Source of the DNA: Desulfovibrio psychrotolerans
Lineage (GTDB): Bacteria; Desulfobacterota; Desulfovibrionia; Desulfovibrionales; Desulfovibrionaceae
Length of the DNA: 64,000 nucleotides
Assembly (NCBI RefSeq): GCF_013340305.1
Contig: NZ_BLVP01000007.1
Coordinates: 1 to 64,000 of the forward strand
Reading direction: 5' to 3'
This document shows positions 18,974-27,669 of this stretch, piece after piece. The translations under genes were made by a program, and so were the position numbers. Position 1 is the stretch's first letter. Every line of letters starts with the position of its first letter. The notes below the pieces were generated by a model. It did not search any database and was not told the DNA's origin. It worked only from the letters and a program-made list of their open reading frames with translations.

Positions 18974-20883
18974 CACTTTTCAACTTCCGCTCCCTGAACT
19001 TCTACATCATGGTGGGCATAGACCTGCTGTGCTTTGCGGCTGCACTGTTCTTTTCCTACTGTATCCGGTTCGACTTCAACATACCGCATCAGTACCTCGT
19101 CCAGTACATGAACCTGCTCATCCCCACCCTGCTCATCAAGTTCAGCGTATTCCTTGCGCTGGGCATGTACCGGGGCATGTGGCGCTACACCAGCCTGCAC
19201 GATACATGGAAGCTGCTCCAGGGCATCGTCCTGCAAACGGGAATGCTGCTCATCTTCATCTTCTACATGTACGGAACACCGGGTTTCGCTCGCGCGGTCT
19301 TCATTCTGGACCCCTTCGCCACCTTCATCCTCACGGGCGGCGTGCGCCTCGCCATCCGCATGGCCTTCAGCCTGCGCGAAAACGGCACCCTGCCCTTCTG
19401 CGGCCCCCGGTGCCTGCTTTCCAAAGATGAACGCAAGCGCGTGCTGATCATCGGCGCAGGCAGGGCAGGCGAACAGTTCGCCCGCGAACTGCAGTCCGCT
19501 CCTCATCTGGGATACGAAGTTGTGGGCTTCATCGACCGCGAACCGGAACTCAAGGGCCGTACCATCCACGGCAAAACCGTGTTCGGCGGTCTGGATCTTC
19601 TGGCGTCCACCGCCCAGCTCACCCGCGCACATGAAGCGATCATCGCCCTCACCGAGGCCAGCGGCGATTCCATCCGCGAAATCGTCTCCGCCTGCAAATC
19701 CACAGAGCTTGCGCACAAGATTCTGCCCCCCATGAACGAGATTCTGGACTGGAAGCGGGGCATCAAGGCACTGCGCGAGGTGAACTACCTCGACCTCCTC
19801 GGCCGCACGCAGGTAGAGCTTGATACGCAGGCCATCGCCGCCTATCTGGAAGGCAGAACCATCCTCGTCACAGGCTGCGGCGGTTCCATAGGCTCGGAAC
19901 TGGTCCGCCAGATAGTGCGCTTCCACCCCGCCAAACTGGTGCTTGTGGATTCCGGCGAACACAATCTGTACCAGATAGAGATGGAACTGCTCCACCGCAT
20001 CGGCTTTAAAAGCTACGTCACCGTGCTCGGCAACATACGCGACAAGGCCCTCATGCAGTCGGTGTTCGCCGTCAACCAGCCCCACGCCGTATTCCACGCC
20101 GCCGCCTACAAGCACGTGCCCATGCTGGAACGCAATCCGTGGCAGGCCGTACACAACAACGTGTTCGGCACACGCACGCTCATGCAGGCCGCCGTAGATG
20201 CCGGGGTAGAACGCTTCGTGGTCGTCTCCACAGACAAGGCCGTGCGCCCCACCAACGTCATGGGCGCCACCAAGCGCATCACGGAAATGCTCATGCAGTC
20301 CTTCTCCGGCGGTGCCACCCGCTTCATGGCCGTGCGCTTCGGCAACGTCCTCGGCTCCTCCGGCTCGGTCATTCCGCTGTTCCTCGACCAGATCAGCAAG
20401 GGCGGTCCCGTCACCGTCACCCATCCGGAGGTTACCCGCTACTTCATGTCCATACCGGAAGCCGCCCAGCTCATCCTGCAGTCGGGCACCATGGCGCAGG
20501 GCGGAGAAATCTTCGTGCTGGACATGGGCGTGCCCGTACGCATCGCCGATATGGCGGCAGACCTCATCCGCCTTGCGGGTCTGGAACCCGGCAAAGACAT
20601 AGACATCATCTTCACGGGACTGCGCGAAGGCGAAAAGCTGTACGAAGAACTCATCACCGACGGCGAAGGCATCCTGCGCACAGAGCACGACAAGATCATG
20701 GTTCTCGGCTGCTGCGATTCCCCCGTATCGGCACCGCACGAACGCAAGGCGTTCTACGGCGCTCTGGAAGAACTGGACAAGGCCGCAGCAGCGTATGATC
20801 CGGTCACCATCCGCACCATCCTCAGGCGTATCGTTCCGGAATACATCCCGGCAGACGAACTACGAAGGGGCAAGGCGGACTGA
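18970..20883 (+). CDS. Membrane UDP-HexNAc 4,6-dehydratase (PglF/WbpM-like)
   Basis: This 637-residue protein has four N-terminal membrane helices (about 10-120), a CoA-binding-like Rossmann segment around RVLIIGAGRAGEQFARELQS, then a catalytic extended SDR domain. The SDR domain has the nucleotide motif TGCGGSIGSELVRQI and the catalytic region STDKAVRPTNVMGATKR. It converts UDP-GlcNAc to the 4-keto-6-deoxy sugar that feeds the aminotransferase upstream. The start is a GTG overlapping the preceding stop (GTGA); the longer open frame upstream reads through the aminotransferase in another frame and is not real. Its length is typical for WbpM and PglF. Confidence 0.9.
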   Translation: MTLFNFRSLNFYIMVGIDLLCFAAALFFSYCIRFDFNIPHQYLVQYMNLLIPTLLIKFSVFLALGMYRGMWRYTSLHDTWKLLQGIVLQTGMLLIFIFYMYGTPGFARAVFILDPFATFILTGGVRLAIRMAFSLRENGTLPFCGPRCLLSKDERKRVLIIGAGRAGEQFARELQSAPHLGYEVVGFIDREPELKGRTIHGKTVFGGLDLLASTAQLTRAHEAIIALTEASGDSIREIVSACKSTELAHKILPPMNEILDWKRGIKALREVNYLDLLGRTQVELDTQAIAAYLEGRTILVTGCGGSIGSELVRQIVRFHPAKLVLVDSGEHNLYQIEMELLHRIGFKSYVTVLGNIRDKALMQSVFAVNQPHAVFHAAAYKHVPMLERNPWQAVHNNVFGTRTLMQAAVDAGVERFVVVSTDKAVRPTNVMGATKRITEMLMQSFSGGATRFMAVRFGNVLGSSGSVIPLFLDQISKGGPVTVTHPEVTRYFMSIPEAAQLILQSGTMAQGGEIFVLDMGVPVRIADMAADLIRLAGLEPGKDIDIIFTGLREGEKLYEELITDGEGILRTEHDKIMVLGCCDSPVSAPHERKAFYGALEELDKAAAAYDPVTIRTILRRIVPEYIPADELRRGKAD

Positions 20884-21014
20884 CCTGCCCCGGCCCTCCC
20901 TGCCACGGTGCAGCCGGGCGCGCAGCCTTTTCGCCGCGCTTTTTCCTTGAATATTTTCGTACAGTTGGATACCTAATCCGTACATTTTTCCACCTTTCCC
21001 ATTCAGGAGGCGTC

Positions 21015-21581
21015 ATGTCCGCAGAAAAAATCGGGGCCCGTGTCCGCAAGTACCGCGAAGAAAGAAAGCTGACCCGCGAAGAGCTGGCCGGGACGGCAGA
21101 CATATCCGTATCCGTGCTCACCGCGCTGGAAGAGGACAACCTCTGTCCCTCCATCGCCCCGTTGCAAAAGCTTGCCCGGGCCATGAACGTCCGCCTCGGC
21201 ACCTTCATGGACGATCAGGTCTCCACAGACCCCCTCATCGTCCGCGCCTCCGCCCGTCAGGCGGACCTGACCATGCAGAAGGCGGGCAACAAGCGCCCCG
21301 CGGTCCGCTTCCACTCCCTCGGCAAGGGCAAAAACGACCGCAACATGGAACCGTTTTTCATAGAAATGTCCCCGGAACCGGAAGAAGACCGCAAACTCTC
21401 CTCCCATCAGGGCGAAGAATTCATCGTCGTGGTCTCCGGCTCGCTGCAGGTGGTCTACGGCAAGGAAGAATACGTCCTGCAACAGGGCGACAGCATCTAT
21501 TACAACTCCATCGTTCCCCACTATGTGGGGGCTGCAGCAAACGCCCCGGCGCAAATCTACGCCGTCATCTACTACCCGTAG
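21015..21581 (+). CDS. XRE-family regulator with cupin domain
   Basis: This 188-residue regulator has an N-terminal helix-turn-helix (about 6-60, LTREELAGTADISVSVLTAL) and a C-terminal cupin barrel (about 110-185) with GEEFIVVVSGSLQVVYG and LQQGDSIYYNSIVPHYVG. Its His and Glu residues could bind a metal or small ligand. AGGAGG sits 6 bases before the ATG. It is followed after 9 bases by an acyl-CoA synthetase, so it probably controls and senses a substrate or product of that enzyme. A partly symmetric GTAC...GGAT..ATCC..GTAC stretch at about 20960-20985 could be its own operator. Confidence 0.9.
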   Translation: MSAEKIGARVRKYREERKLTREELAGTADISVSVLTALEEDNLCPSIAPLQKLARAMNVRLGTFMDDQVSTDPLIVRASARQADLTMQKAGNKRPAVRFHSLGKGKNDRNMEPFFIEMSPEPEEDRKLSSHQGEEFIVVVSGSLQVVYGKEEYVLQQGDSIYYNSIVPHYVGAAANAPAQIYAVIYYP

Positions 21582-21590
21582 GATTGCGCC

Positions 21591-23243
21591 ATGGAACAGT
21601 TCGAGATCCGCGAAAAAACGCTGGGGCAGATACTGGACGACACCATCGCCCTGTATCCGGACAACGATGCCGTCATCTACGTAGACCGCGACTACCGCCT
21701 CACGTACAGGGAGTTCGGTCAGGTGGTGGACGACCTCGCCCGGGGCCTCATGGCGCTGGGCGTGCAGCACGGTGAAAAGGTGGCAGTCTGGTCCACCAAC
21801 GTGCCCTACTGGGTCGCCCTGCAGTTTGCCACGGCAAAAATCGGCGCCATCCTGCTCACGGTAAACACCAACTACCGCAAGAGCGAGGTCCAGTACCTGC
21901 TCAACCAGTCCGAGTGCGAAAACCTGTTCATCATGGACGGCTTCCGCGACCACGACTACGTGCAGACCATCTTCGATCTCATCCCGGAGCTGAAAACCCA
22001 GCCCCGGGGCAAACTCCAGTGCCCCAACTTCCCGCACCTCAAGCGGGTCATGTTCCTCGGCGCAGAAAAGCACCGGGGCATGTATTCCGTCCCGGAAATC
22101 ATGTCCATGAAGGCCATGGTCTCCGGGCAGGAATATACGGAGAGGCAGACCATGCTCTCCCCGCACGATGTGGTGAACATGCAATACACCTCGGGCACCA
22201 CGGGCTTCCCCAAGGGGGTCATGCTCTCGCACCTGAACATCGGCCTGAACGGCTACTGGATCGGCAAAAACCAGAACTTCACCAGCAAAGACAGGCTGTG
22301 CCTTCCCGTGCCGCTGTTCCACTGCTTCGGCTGCGTTCTGGGCGTACTCGCCGCCGTCAACCACGGTGCCGCACTGGTCATACTGGAAACATTCAGTCCG
22401 CTGCACGTCATGGCGTCTGTGGATCAGGAAAAATGCACCGCCCTGTACGGCGTGCCCACCATGTTCATCTCCGTGCTGGAACACAAACTGTTCGACAAGT
22501 TCGACTACAGCTCCCTGCGCACGGGCATCATGGCCGGGTCCATCTGCCCGGAACCGCTCATGCGCAAGGTCATAGACAAGATGAACATGCGCGAAATAAC
22601 CATCTGCTACGGCCTCACGGAAGCCTCTCCCGTCATGACGCAGACCCTCCCGCACGACAGCTTCGAACGCCGCACCCAGAGCGTGGGCAAAAACATGCCC
22701 GGCATAGAGGTCAAAATCGTGGACCCCGATACCGGCCTTGAATGCCCTCCCAACACGCAGGGCGAGGTGGTCTGCCGCGGATACAACGTCATGAAGGGCT
22801 ACTACAGCATGCCCGAAGCCACAGAAAAGGCCATCGATGCCGAAGGCTGGCTGCATTCCGGCGACCTCGGCACCATGGACGCGGAAGGCTACGTGGTCAT
22901 CACCGGACGCATCAAGGACATGATCATCCGTGGCGGCGAAAACATCTACCCGCGCGAGATAGAAGAATTCCTCTACCGCATGGAGAGCATTCAGGACATT
23001 CAGGTGGTGGGAGTGCCCAGCCGCAAATACGGCGAAGAGGTGGGAGCCTTCATCATCCCCAAAGAAGGCTGCGAAATAGCCCCCGAGGATGTGCGCGACT
23101 TCTGCCGCGGGCAGATAGCATGGCACAAGGTCCCCCGCTACATCGCCTTCGTGAAGGAATACCCCATGACCGCCAGCGGCAAGATACAAAAATACAAGCT
23201 GCGCGAAATGGCTCAGGAGCTTTTCCCAGAAGCCATGCGCTAA
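21591..23243 (+). CDS. AMP-forming acyl-CoA synthetase
   Basis: This 550-residue member of the ANL superfamily activates a carboxylic acid to the acyl-adenylate and then the CoA thioester. It has the P-loop-like YTSGTTGFPKGVMLSH, the A5 motif YGLTEASPVMTQT, and the hinge region GDLGTMDAEGYVVITGR followed by DMIIRGGENIYPREIEEFLY. The catalytic Lys is in TASGKIQKYKLRE near the C-terminus. Its length fits the medium- to long-chain FadK/FadD-like group, but the chain length cannot be read from sequence. It is co-transcribed with the XRE-cupin gene and followed by a strong terminator. Confidence 0.9.
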   Translation: MEQFEIREKTLGQILDDTIALYPDNDAVIYVDRDYRLTYREFGQVVDDLARGLMALGVQHGEKVAVWSTNVPYWVALQFATAKIGAILLTVNTNYRKSEVQYLLNQSECENLFIMDGFRDHDYVQTIFDLIPELKTQPRGKLQCPNFPHLKRVMFLGAEKHRGMYSVPEIMSMKAMVSGQEYTERQTMLSPHDVVNMQYTSGTTGFPKGVMLSHLNIGLNGYWIGKNQNFTSKDRLCLPVPLFHCFGCVLGVLAAVNHGAALVILETFSPLHVMASVDQEKCTALYGVPTMFISVLEHKLFDKFDYSSLRTGIMAGSICPEPLMRKVIDKMNMREITICYGLTEASPVMTQTLPHDSFERRTQSVGKNMPGIEVKIVDPDTGLECPPNTQGEVVCRGYNVMKGYYSMPEATEKAIDAEGWLHSGDLGTMDAEGYVVITGRIKDMIIRGGENIYPREIEEFLYRMESIQDIQVVGVPSRKYGEEVGAFIIPKEGCEIAPEDVRDFCRGQIAWHKVPRYIAFVKEYPMTASGKIQKYKLREMAQELFPEAMR

Positions 23244-23265
23244 CCGCTCCGCACACAAACGCAGA

Positions 23266-23299
23266 AAGGCGGCCTCCGGTTCCGGAAGCCGCCTTCTTT
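23266..23299 (+). terminator. Terminator after the acyl-CoA synthetase
   Basis: AAGGCGGC and GCCGCCTT form a stem with the Gly/Cys-rich loop between them, followed by CTTTC. It lies between convergent genes. Confidence 0.8.
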
Positions 23300-23344
23300 C
23301 GTTCCTGCATCGCCTGTTGTCTCTGCAGCGGCAACGCGGTGCAG

Positions 23345-24691
23345 CTACTCGCCGCGCCCGTTCTGCCGGGTAAAATAGTCCTTCGTCTCACGCACAATGA
23401 CCGGACTCAGACAAATAAGCCCTATCAGGTTGGGAATGGCCATCATACCGTTAAAGGTGTCCGCCAGTGCCCATACAAAGTCCAGCTTCACCTGCGTGCC
23501 CACCAGCACCGCGCACACAAAGAGCAGGCGATAGGGCTTCACCGCCTTCACCCCGGCCAGATACTCCACCGAACGCTCGCCGTAGTAGCACCAGCCAAGG
23601 ATGGTGGAATACGCAAACAGCATAATGCCTATGGTCACCACATACTTGCCGCCCGCAAACCCCATCTCGAACGCGCCTGTGGTCAGCGGCGCACCGTTCA
23701 GGCCGGAATCCCAGTTGAACATAATGATGACCAGCCCGGTCATGGTGCACACCACCAGCGTGTCAATAAACGTCTGCGTCATGGAAACAAGGGCCTGATC
23801 AACGGGATGCTTGGTCTTGGCGGCAGCGGCGGCAATGGGCGCGGAACCCAGCCCCGATTCGTTGGAAAACACGCCCCGTGCCACCCCGAACCGTATGGCC
23901 ATCATAATGGTGGCTCCCGCAAACCCGCCGGAGGCGGCAGCGGGGCTGAACGCATACTCAAACACCAGCGCAAGGGCGGCAGGCACCTTGCCCGCGTTCA
24001 TAACCAGAATGAACAGTGCGCCGCTCATATAAAAGAGAATCATCACCGGAATAAGCACAGAGGTCACTTTGCCTATGCTTTTAATCCCGCCCAGCACCAC
24101 CATGGCAGTCAGGGCAGAAAGGACAATGCCCACCACCAGCTTGTCCGCTCCAAAGGTGCTGTGCATGGCGTCCGCCACGGAATGCGACTGCACCATGTTG
24201 CCTATGCCAAAGGCGGCCACCGCCGCCAGCACGGCAAAAAGACTGCCCATACGCTTCCAGCCCAGCCCGCGCGAAATATAATACATGGGCCCGCCCGCCA
24301 TCTCGCCGTTCTCGTCGGTCACGCGGTATTTCACGGCCAGCACGGCCTCGCCGTACTTGGTGGCCATGCCTACCAGCCCGGTCACCCACATCCAGAACAG
24401 CGCTCCGGGGCCGCCCAGGGCAATGGCCGTGGCTACCCCGGCAATATTACCCGTGCCCACCGTGGCGGAAAGGGCCGTCATAAGCGCCGCAAAGTTGGAA
24501 ATATCCCCCTCTCCGGCATCCTTGTCCTTACGCTTCACCAGCGCCAGATACAGCGCGTGGCCCAGCTTGGTAAACTGCAACCCGCGCAGCATGATCGTCA
24601 GCAGCAGCCCTGTTCCCACCAAAAGCACCAGCATATACGGTCCCCAGACAAGGCCGTTCAGCCAATCCACTGCCGTGGCAAGCGATTCCAT
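23345..24691 (-). CDS. Alanine/glycine:cation symporter (AGCS family)
   Basis: A 448-residue inner-membrane transporter with about eleven hydrophobic helices that couples amino-acid uptake to Na+ or H+. Family signatures are [20 protein letters not shown] (the first conserved substrate/ion region), [34 protein letters not shown] and [21 protein letters not shown] take the ATG at 24691 because GGGAGGAG precedes it by 4-5 bases. The longer frame starting at 24721 lacks a site. It is transcribed alone; a -10 box and a palindrome lie upstream. The substrate is probably alanine or glycine, by family. Confidence 0.92.
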   Translation of the reverse strand: MESLATAVDWLNGLVWGPYMLVLLVGTGLLLTIMLRGLQFTKLGHALYLALVKRKDKDAGEGDISNFAALMTALSATVGTGNIAGVATAIALGGPGALFWMWVTGLVGMATKYGEAVLAVKYRVTDENGEMAGGPMYYISRGLGWKRMGSLFAVLAAVAAFGIGNMVQSHSVADAMHSTFGADKLVVGIVLSALTAMVVLGGIKSIGKVTSVLIPVMILFYMSGALFILVMNAGKVPAALALVFEYAFSPAAASGGFAGATIMMAIRFGVARGVFSNESGLGSAPIAAAAAKTKHPVDQALVSMTQTFIDTLVVCTMTGLVIIMFNWDSGLNGAPLTTGAFEMGFAGGKYVVTIGIMLFAYSTILGWCYYGERSVEYLAGVKAVKPYRLLFVCAVLVGTQVKLDFVWALADTFNGMMAIPNLIGLICLSPVIVRETKDYFTRQNGRGE

Positions 24692-24762
24692 CAACTCCTC
24701 CCGTGTGTTTGCACAATCCATCGAAAGAACGTCTTTCCGAAAAATAATGTGCTTTTTCCATC

Positions 24763-24784
24763 ATTATACATGTCATAAAATGAC
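24763..24784 (-). promoter_or_regulatory. -10 box and palindromic operator of the AGCS gene
   Basis: On the minus strand a perfect TATAAT (24763-24768) lies about 70 bases before the AGCS start. Immediately upstream, where the spacer would be, is a perfect 13-bp palindrome GTCAT-AAA-ATGAC (24772-24784). The -35 is poor, as expected for an activated or repressed promoter. The rest of 24692-24982 is AT-rich and without a gene. Confidence 0.5.
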
Positions 24785-24982
24785 CTTAAATGCAGGAAAA
24801 ACCACAACAGACCATACTGATCCGGGTTGGAAAAATACGCACATGCGCCCTTCATGGCAACCCAAAAAGCCGCCACGGCTTCAACCGCCACTTCCCGGCC
24901 ATCCAGCGGCCACAGCATCAATGATTATTTCATCATTATTTTTTTAGATATTAATGAAAAGTTCACTATATAAAAAATATCT

Positions 24983-25022
24983 GAAGAAAAACTCCGGCAC
25001 AGCATCAATGCGTTGCCGGAGT
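24983..25022 (-). terminator. Terminator of phage module B
   Basis: On the minus strand ACTCCGGCA (25022-25014) pairs with TGCCGGAGT (24999-24991), followed by TTTTCTTC. It lies 72 bases after the last module B gene and points away from it. Confidence 0.85.
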
Positions 25023-25093
25023 CCTGTCGTCATCTCCTCCCCTCAGGTGCCTGCTTCCCGCAAGCCACTCAGGCGCTCCCCGCGGCGCAGGCG

Positions 25094-25696
25094 TCACAGC
25101 ACCAAAGGTCCAAGGCTTTCCCGCGTGCACACAGAAAGCACTCCCGCCTCAAAACGCTGCCCTCCCTCCGGGCGGCGCAGCGCAACTGCACCCGGTATCG
25201 CCCCCTGCACCCGAAACCCCAGCCGCCGGATAAACCGCAGCACATGCACGTAGGAGCCGGGCGTCATTCCGTACAGGGCATCCAGACAGTACCCGCCACC
25301 CGCCGTTTGCCCGTGCAGCATAAACCCCACCACAATCCGGCCTATGGCAGTCTTCATGGGCAGTCCCGCCCGCAGCACGGCAAAATGCACCATGGCAGCC
25401 CTGCCGGAAAAATTGTTCAGCCACGCCAGCGCAACGGGTTCCGGCTCTCCGCCCCCGCCCGCACCGCCGTCCGCACCGCCTGCAGCGGCATACACCGCAT
25501 AGCAGTACACGTCGGGTGCCGTCATAAACGCCGCAAATCCCGTAGCGCAGGTTACGCCGCCATCATAGAACAGCCGCTCCGCAATATTCTCTGCAGCCAG
25601 CCTCTCCCACAGGCGGGCAAGCATCGCGGGGGTCAGGGTCAATGCACCGGGCACATGCGCCCGCACCACAAACCGCCTGTCGTCTCTGTCACACAT
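25094..25696 (-). CDS. T7 gp13-like / GNAT-fold phage protein (module B)
   Basis: This 200-residue protein has an N-terminal half containing AENIAERLFYDGGVTCATG and a Gly-rich loop, then VALAWLNNFSGRAAMVHFAV. The C-terminal part reads YCLDALYGMTPGSYVHVLRF and IRRLGFRVQGAIPGAVAL. The arrangement (a small-molecule-acetyltransferase-like fold with a terminal RRLGF motif) resembles the phage T7 gp13 family often encoded beside terminase or tail genes in podoviruses. The ATG at 25696 is preceded by GGAG at 9 bases and overlaps the terminase stop by 8 bases, so the longer open frame is not used. The function in particles is uncertain. Confidence 0.6.
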   Translation of the reverse strand: MCDRDDRRFVVRAHVPGALTLTPAMLARLWERLAAENIAERLFYDGGVTCATGFAAFMTAPDVYCYAVYAAAGGADGGAGGGGEPEPVALAWLNNFSGRAAMVHFAVLRAGLPMKTAIGRIVVGFMLHGQTAGGGYCLDALYGMTPGSYVHVLRFIRRLGFRVQGAIPGAVALRRPEGGQRFEAGVLSVCTRESLGPLVL

Positions 25697-27212
25697 ACAA
25701 TGCATACTCCATGTTTCCCACCGCTTCCTGCCCCTCTTCCTCCTCCCGTGCCGGAAACTCAGCGCACAGCGCCGGGTCCACAATACGCGCCATGCAATCA
25801 AGCATGTCGTCATGCGCCGCCACGGGAAAAGCCAGATACTCATCCTGCACAAACTCCCTTGTCAGGTCACGCCAGCGCCCCTCATGATCACGAAACGGGG
25901 CACGCACGGGCAAAAAGAACCTCCTGCGCTCGAACAGGGGCACCAGCTTGCGTATGCGGTCGTTCTTGGGCACACCGCCGCCCAATTCCAGAATCTCAAA
26001 CCGGTAGTTGCGCCCCTGCATCTCGTAGCGGATATGCTCTATGTCCGCCTGCACCCCGTAGCGTTCATACCCCACGGCAAGCGGTGCATACCGCCTGTGC
26101 AGGCGAAAAAGCCATTCCGCGCGCTCGGTCAGGTTCAGCCTGTCGCGCACGCCGTCTATGAGGTAATAGTTGCCGTCCTCCCCCAGCCCGATAACCAGCA
26201 TCACGGTATAGTCGCTGCGGCTCTTCTTCTCGCCCGCCGGGTCCACCACAATGTAGCGGTTCATGCCCTGCCAGTGGGCAGGCGACCGCACCTCCCAATA
26301 TCCCAGCCACTCTTCCCGGAACCCCTGCGCCGCGTCCGCCCGCGGGTCCTGCAACATCTGGCAGCCGAACACATACGGCCCCATCTGCCTGCGCTTTTCC
26401 TCCACCTCCCCGCGGCTCAGCAGCACGGGCGGACCATCCGGCGTTCCGTCCGCCGTGGCGGCATGCACCCTCGGCACAGCCGCCTTACGGTCCATAATGG
26501 CTCTGTAGGTATCGTTGTAGTGGTAGCGGGTGCCTATGTACCGCCGCCTGCCGCCCCGCGCTCCCAGATTCAGCGAAAGTGCCCAGCAATCCGTCACCTT
26601 GGCGATCATTTCCGGCGTGGTCACGCTCTCGCGGGTTACCACATCGTCATAAACCAGCACGCTGAAGTGCTTGCCCGTGGGCTGTCCGTCCACCAACCCC
26701 CACGCCTCCACAGTGGCTTCCTTGGGGTTGCCGCTGCGCCGCACCACAATGCCGTGGTCCAGCGACCAACGCGGCGCCTGCCTCCGCGGCTCCTCCCACA
26801 GCACGTCCGGGTAGCACCGCCGCAGCAGGACATTGTTTTCAAATTCGTATTTGATCTGCGCCAGAAACCCCTTGGCTATGGGGCGTGAATGGGAAAAGAT
26901 GCCGAAGGTCCGCTCCGGGTCATTCAGAATATCCTGAATGGTCAGGCCAAACGTGATGATGGTGGATTTGTAATGCTCACGCGCCCACAGGTCGAGCATA
27001 CCGTCAGGGCGCGCCTGCACCTCCGCGCACCGGGCATGGTGCCAGTCTGTTTCCAGGTCCTTTCTGCCAAGAATGTGCGTCATCAGAAAATACAGATCAC
27101 GCCTGCCCAGTTCCGCCATAACCGCCAGAACCGCCCGTTCGCCCTGCGCCTCTGCCATGCGCAGCACCTCGGCATACCGCGCCGCGTCCTCAAGTCTGCC
27201 TGTGCCTCCCAA
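25689..27212 (-). CDS. Phage terminase large subunit (module B)
   Basis: A 507-residue DNA-packaging motor. The ATPase domain has a Walker-A-like WAREHYKST (about 77-84) and Walker B VLVYDDVV (about 185-192). The C-terminal RNase-H-like nuclease has its acidic residues in YIVVDPAG (Asp324), GYERYG (Glu383) and AHDDMLD (about 480). All three catalytic elements are present and the length is normal, so the enzyme looks intact. The start is a TTG with GGGAGG 6 bases upstream; no better in-frame ATG lies near. It overlaps a small upstream frame and the gp13-like gene downstream. The small subunit is not here but 6 kb away in module C. Confidence 0.92.
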   Translation of the reverse strand: MGGTGRLEDAARYAEVLRMAEAQGERAVLAVMAELGRRDLYFLMTHILGRKDLETDWHHARCAEVQARPDGMLDLWAREHYKSTIITFGLTIQDILNDPERTFGIFSHSRPIAKGFLAQIKYEFENNVLLRRCYPDVLWEEPRRQAPRWSLDHGIVVRRSGNPKEATVEAWGLVDGQPTGKHFSVLVYDDVVTRESVTTPEMIAKVTDCWALSLNLGARGGRRRYIGTRYHYNDTYRAIMDRKAAVPRVHAATADGTPDGPPVLLSRGEVEEKRRQMGPYVFGCQMLQDPRADAAQGFREEWLGYWEVRSPAHWQGMNRYIVVDPAGEKKSRSDYTVMLVIGLGEDGNYYLIDGVRDRLNLTERAEWLFRLHRRYAPLAVGYERYGVQADIEHIRYEMQGRNYRFEILELGGGVPKNDRIRKLVPLFERRRFFLPVRAPFRDHEGRWRDLTREFVQDEYLAFPVAAHDDMLDCMARIVDPALCAEFPAREEEEGQEAVGNMEYALYV

Positions 27213-27393
27213 AACCTGCCTCCCGTGTCATCCGGCTGTTGAGAATATCCTTCGCCGCAGGCCGTTCACTACCGGCCAGAAACAGGGCGCACAGCCCATG
27301 CAGCCCTGCGTCCCTGCACACGTGTTCAGGGCTGAACGAGCCAGTCACGCAGCGGCATGGTATGAGCCACGCGGCAGCATGCCGTTTTTCCAT
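27190..27393 (-). CDS. Small ORF upstream of the large terminase (module B)
   Basis: A 67-codon frame beginning MEKRHAAAW whose end overlaps the terminase start by 23 bases. It has four Cys residues in the first half and a conserved-looking core LCALFLAGSERPAAKDIL. Third codon positions are GC-rich like real genes here. The ribosome-binding site is weak (GGGTG), and a longer start at 27441 is possible. I do not recognise it. Its position just before terL suggests a minor phage gene or a leader peptide that couples terminase translation. The stretch 27442-27669 upstream shows no gene. Confidence 0.4.
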   Translation of the reverse strand: MEKRHAAAWLIPCRCVTGSFSPEHVCRDAGLHGLCALFLAGSERPAAKDILNSRMTREAGFGRHRQT

Positions 27394-27669
27394 AACGGCA
27401 CACCCTGCGCGTGCTGCCCCTCGCACGGCAGACGCTATCACGGGATTTCAGGGCATAACGATGAGAAGGGGGTCCTGACGGGGTGCCGGCACGGTCCCGG
27501 CATGGTCTGCGATACCTTGACGGCATTTCAGGACATTGAAAAAAGGGAATGCGTTGTGGCGCAGCGCAGTGCTCAACCCTGCATGCATGTCTCCATGCGC
27601 GTCCGCTGACAGCAGGACCTGAACGCTTTGTGCGTCTTGTGTCTCATGATCGTCTGATTGGCCCGCGAT

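Noticed and set aside
22742-24778. 678-codon plus-strand frame across the acyl-CoA synthetase end and the AGCS gene
   Set aside because: It overlaps two clearly recognised genes in other frames and has shadow-like composition (His/Arg/Gly-rich).
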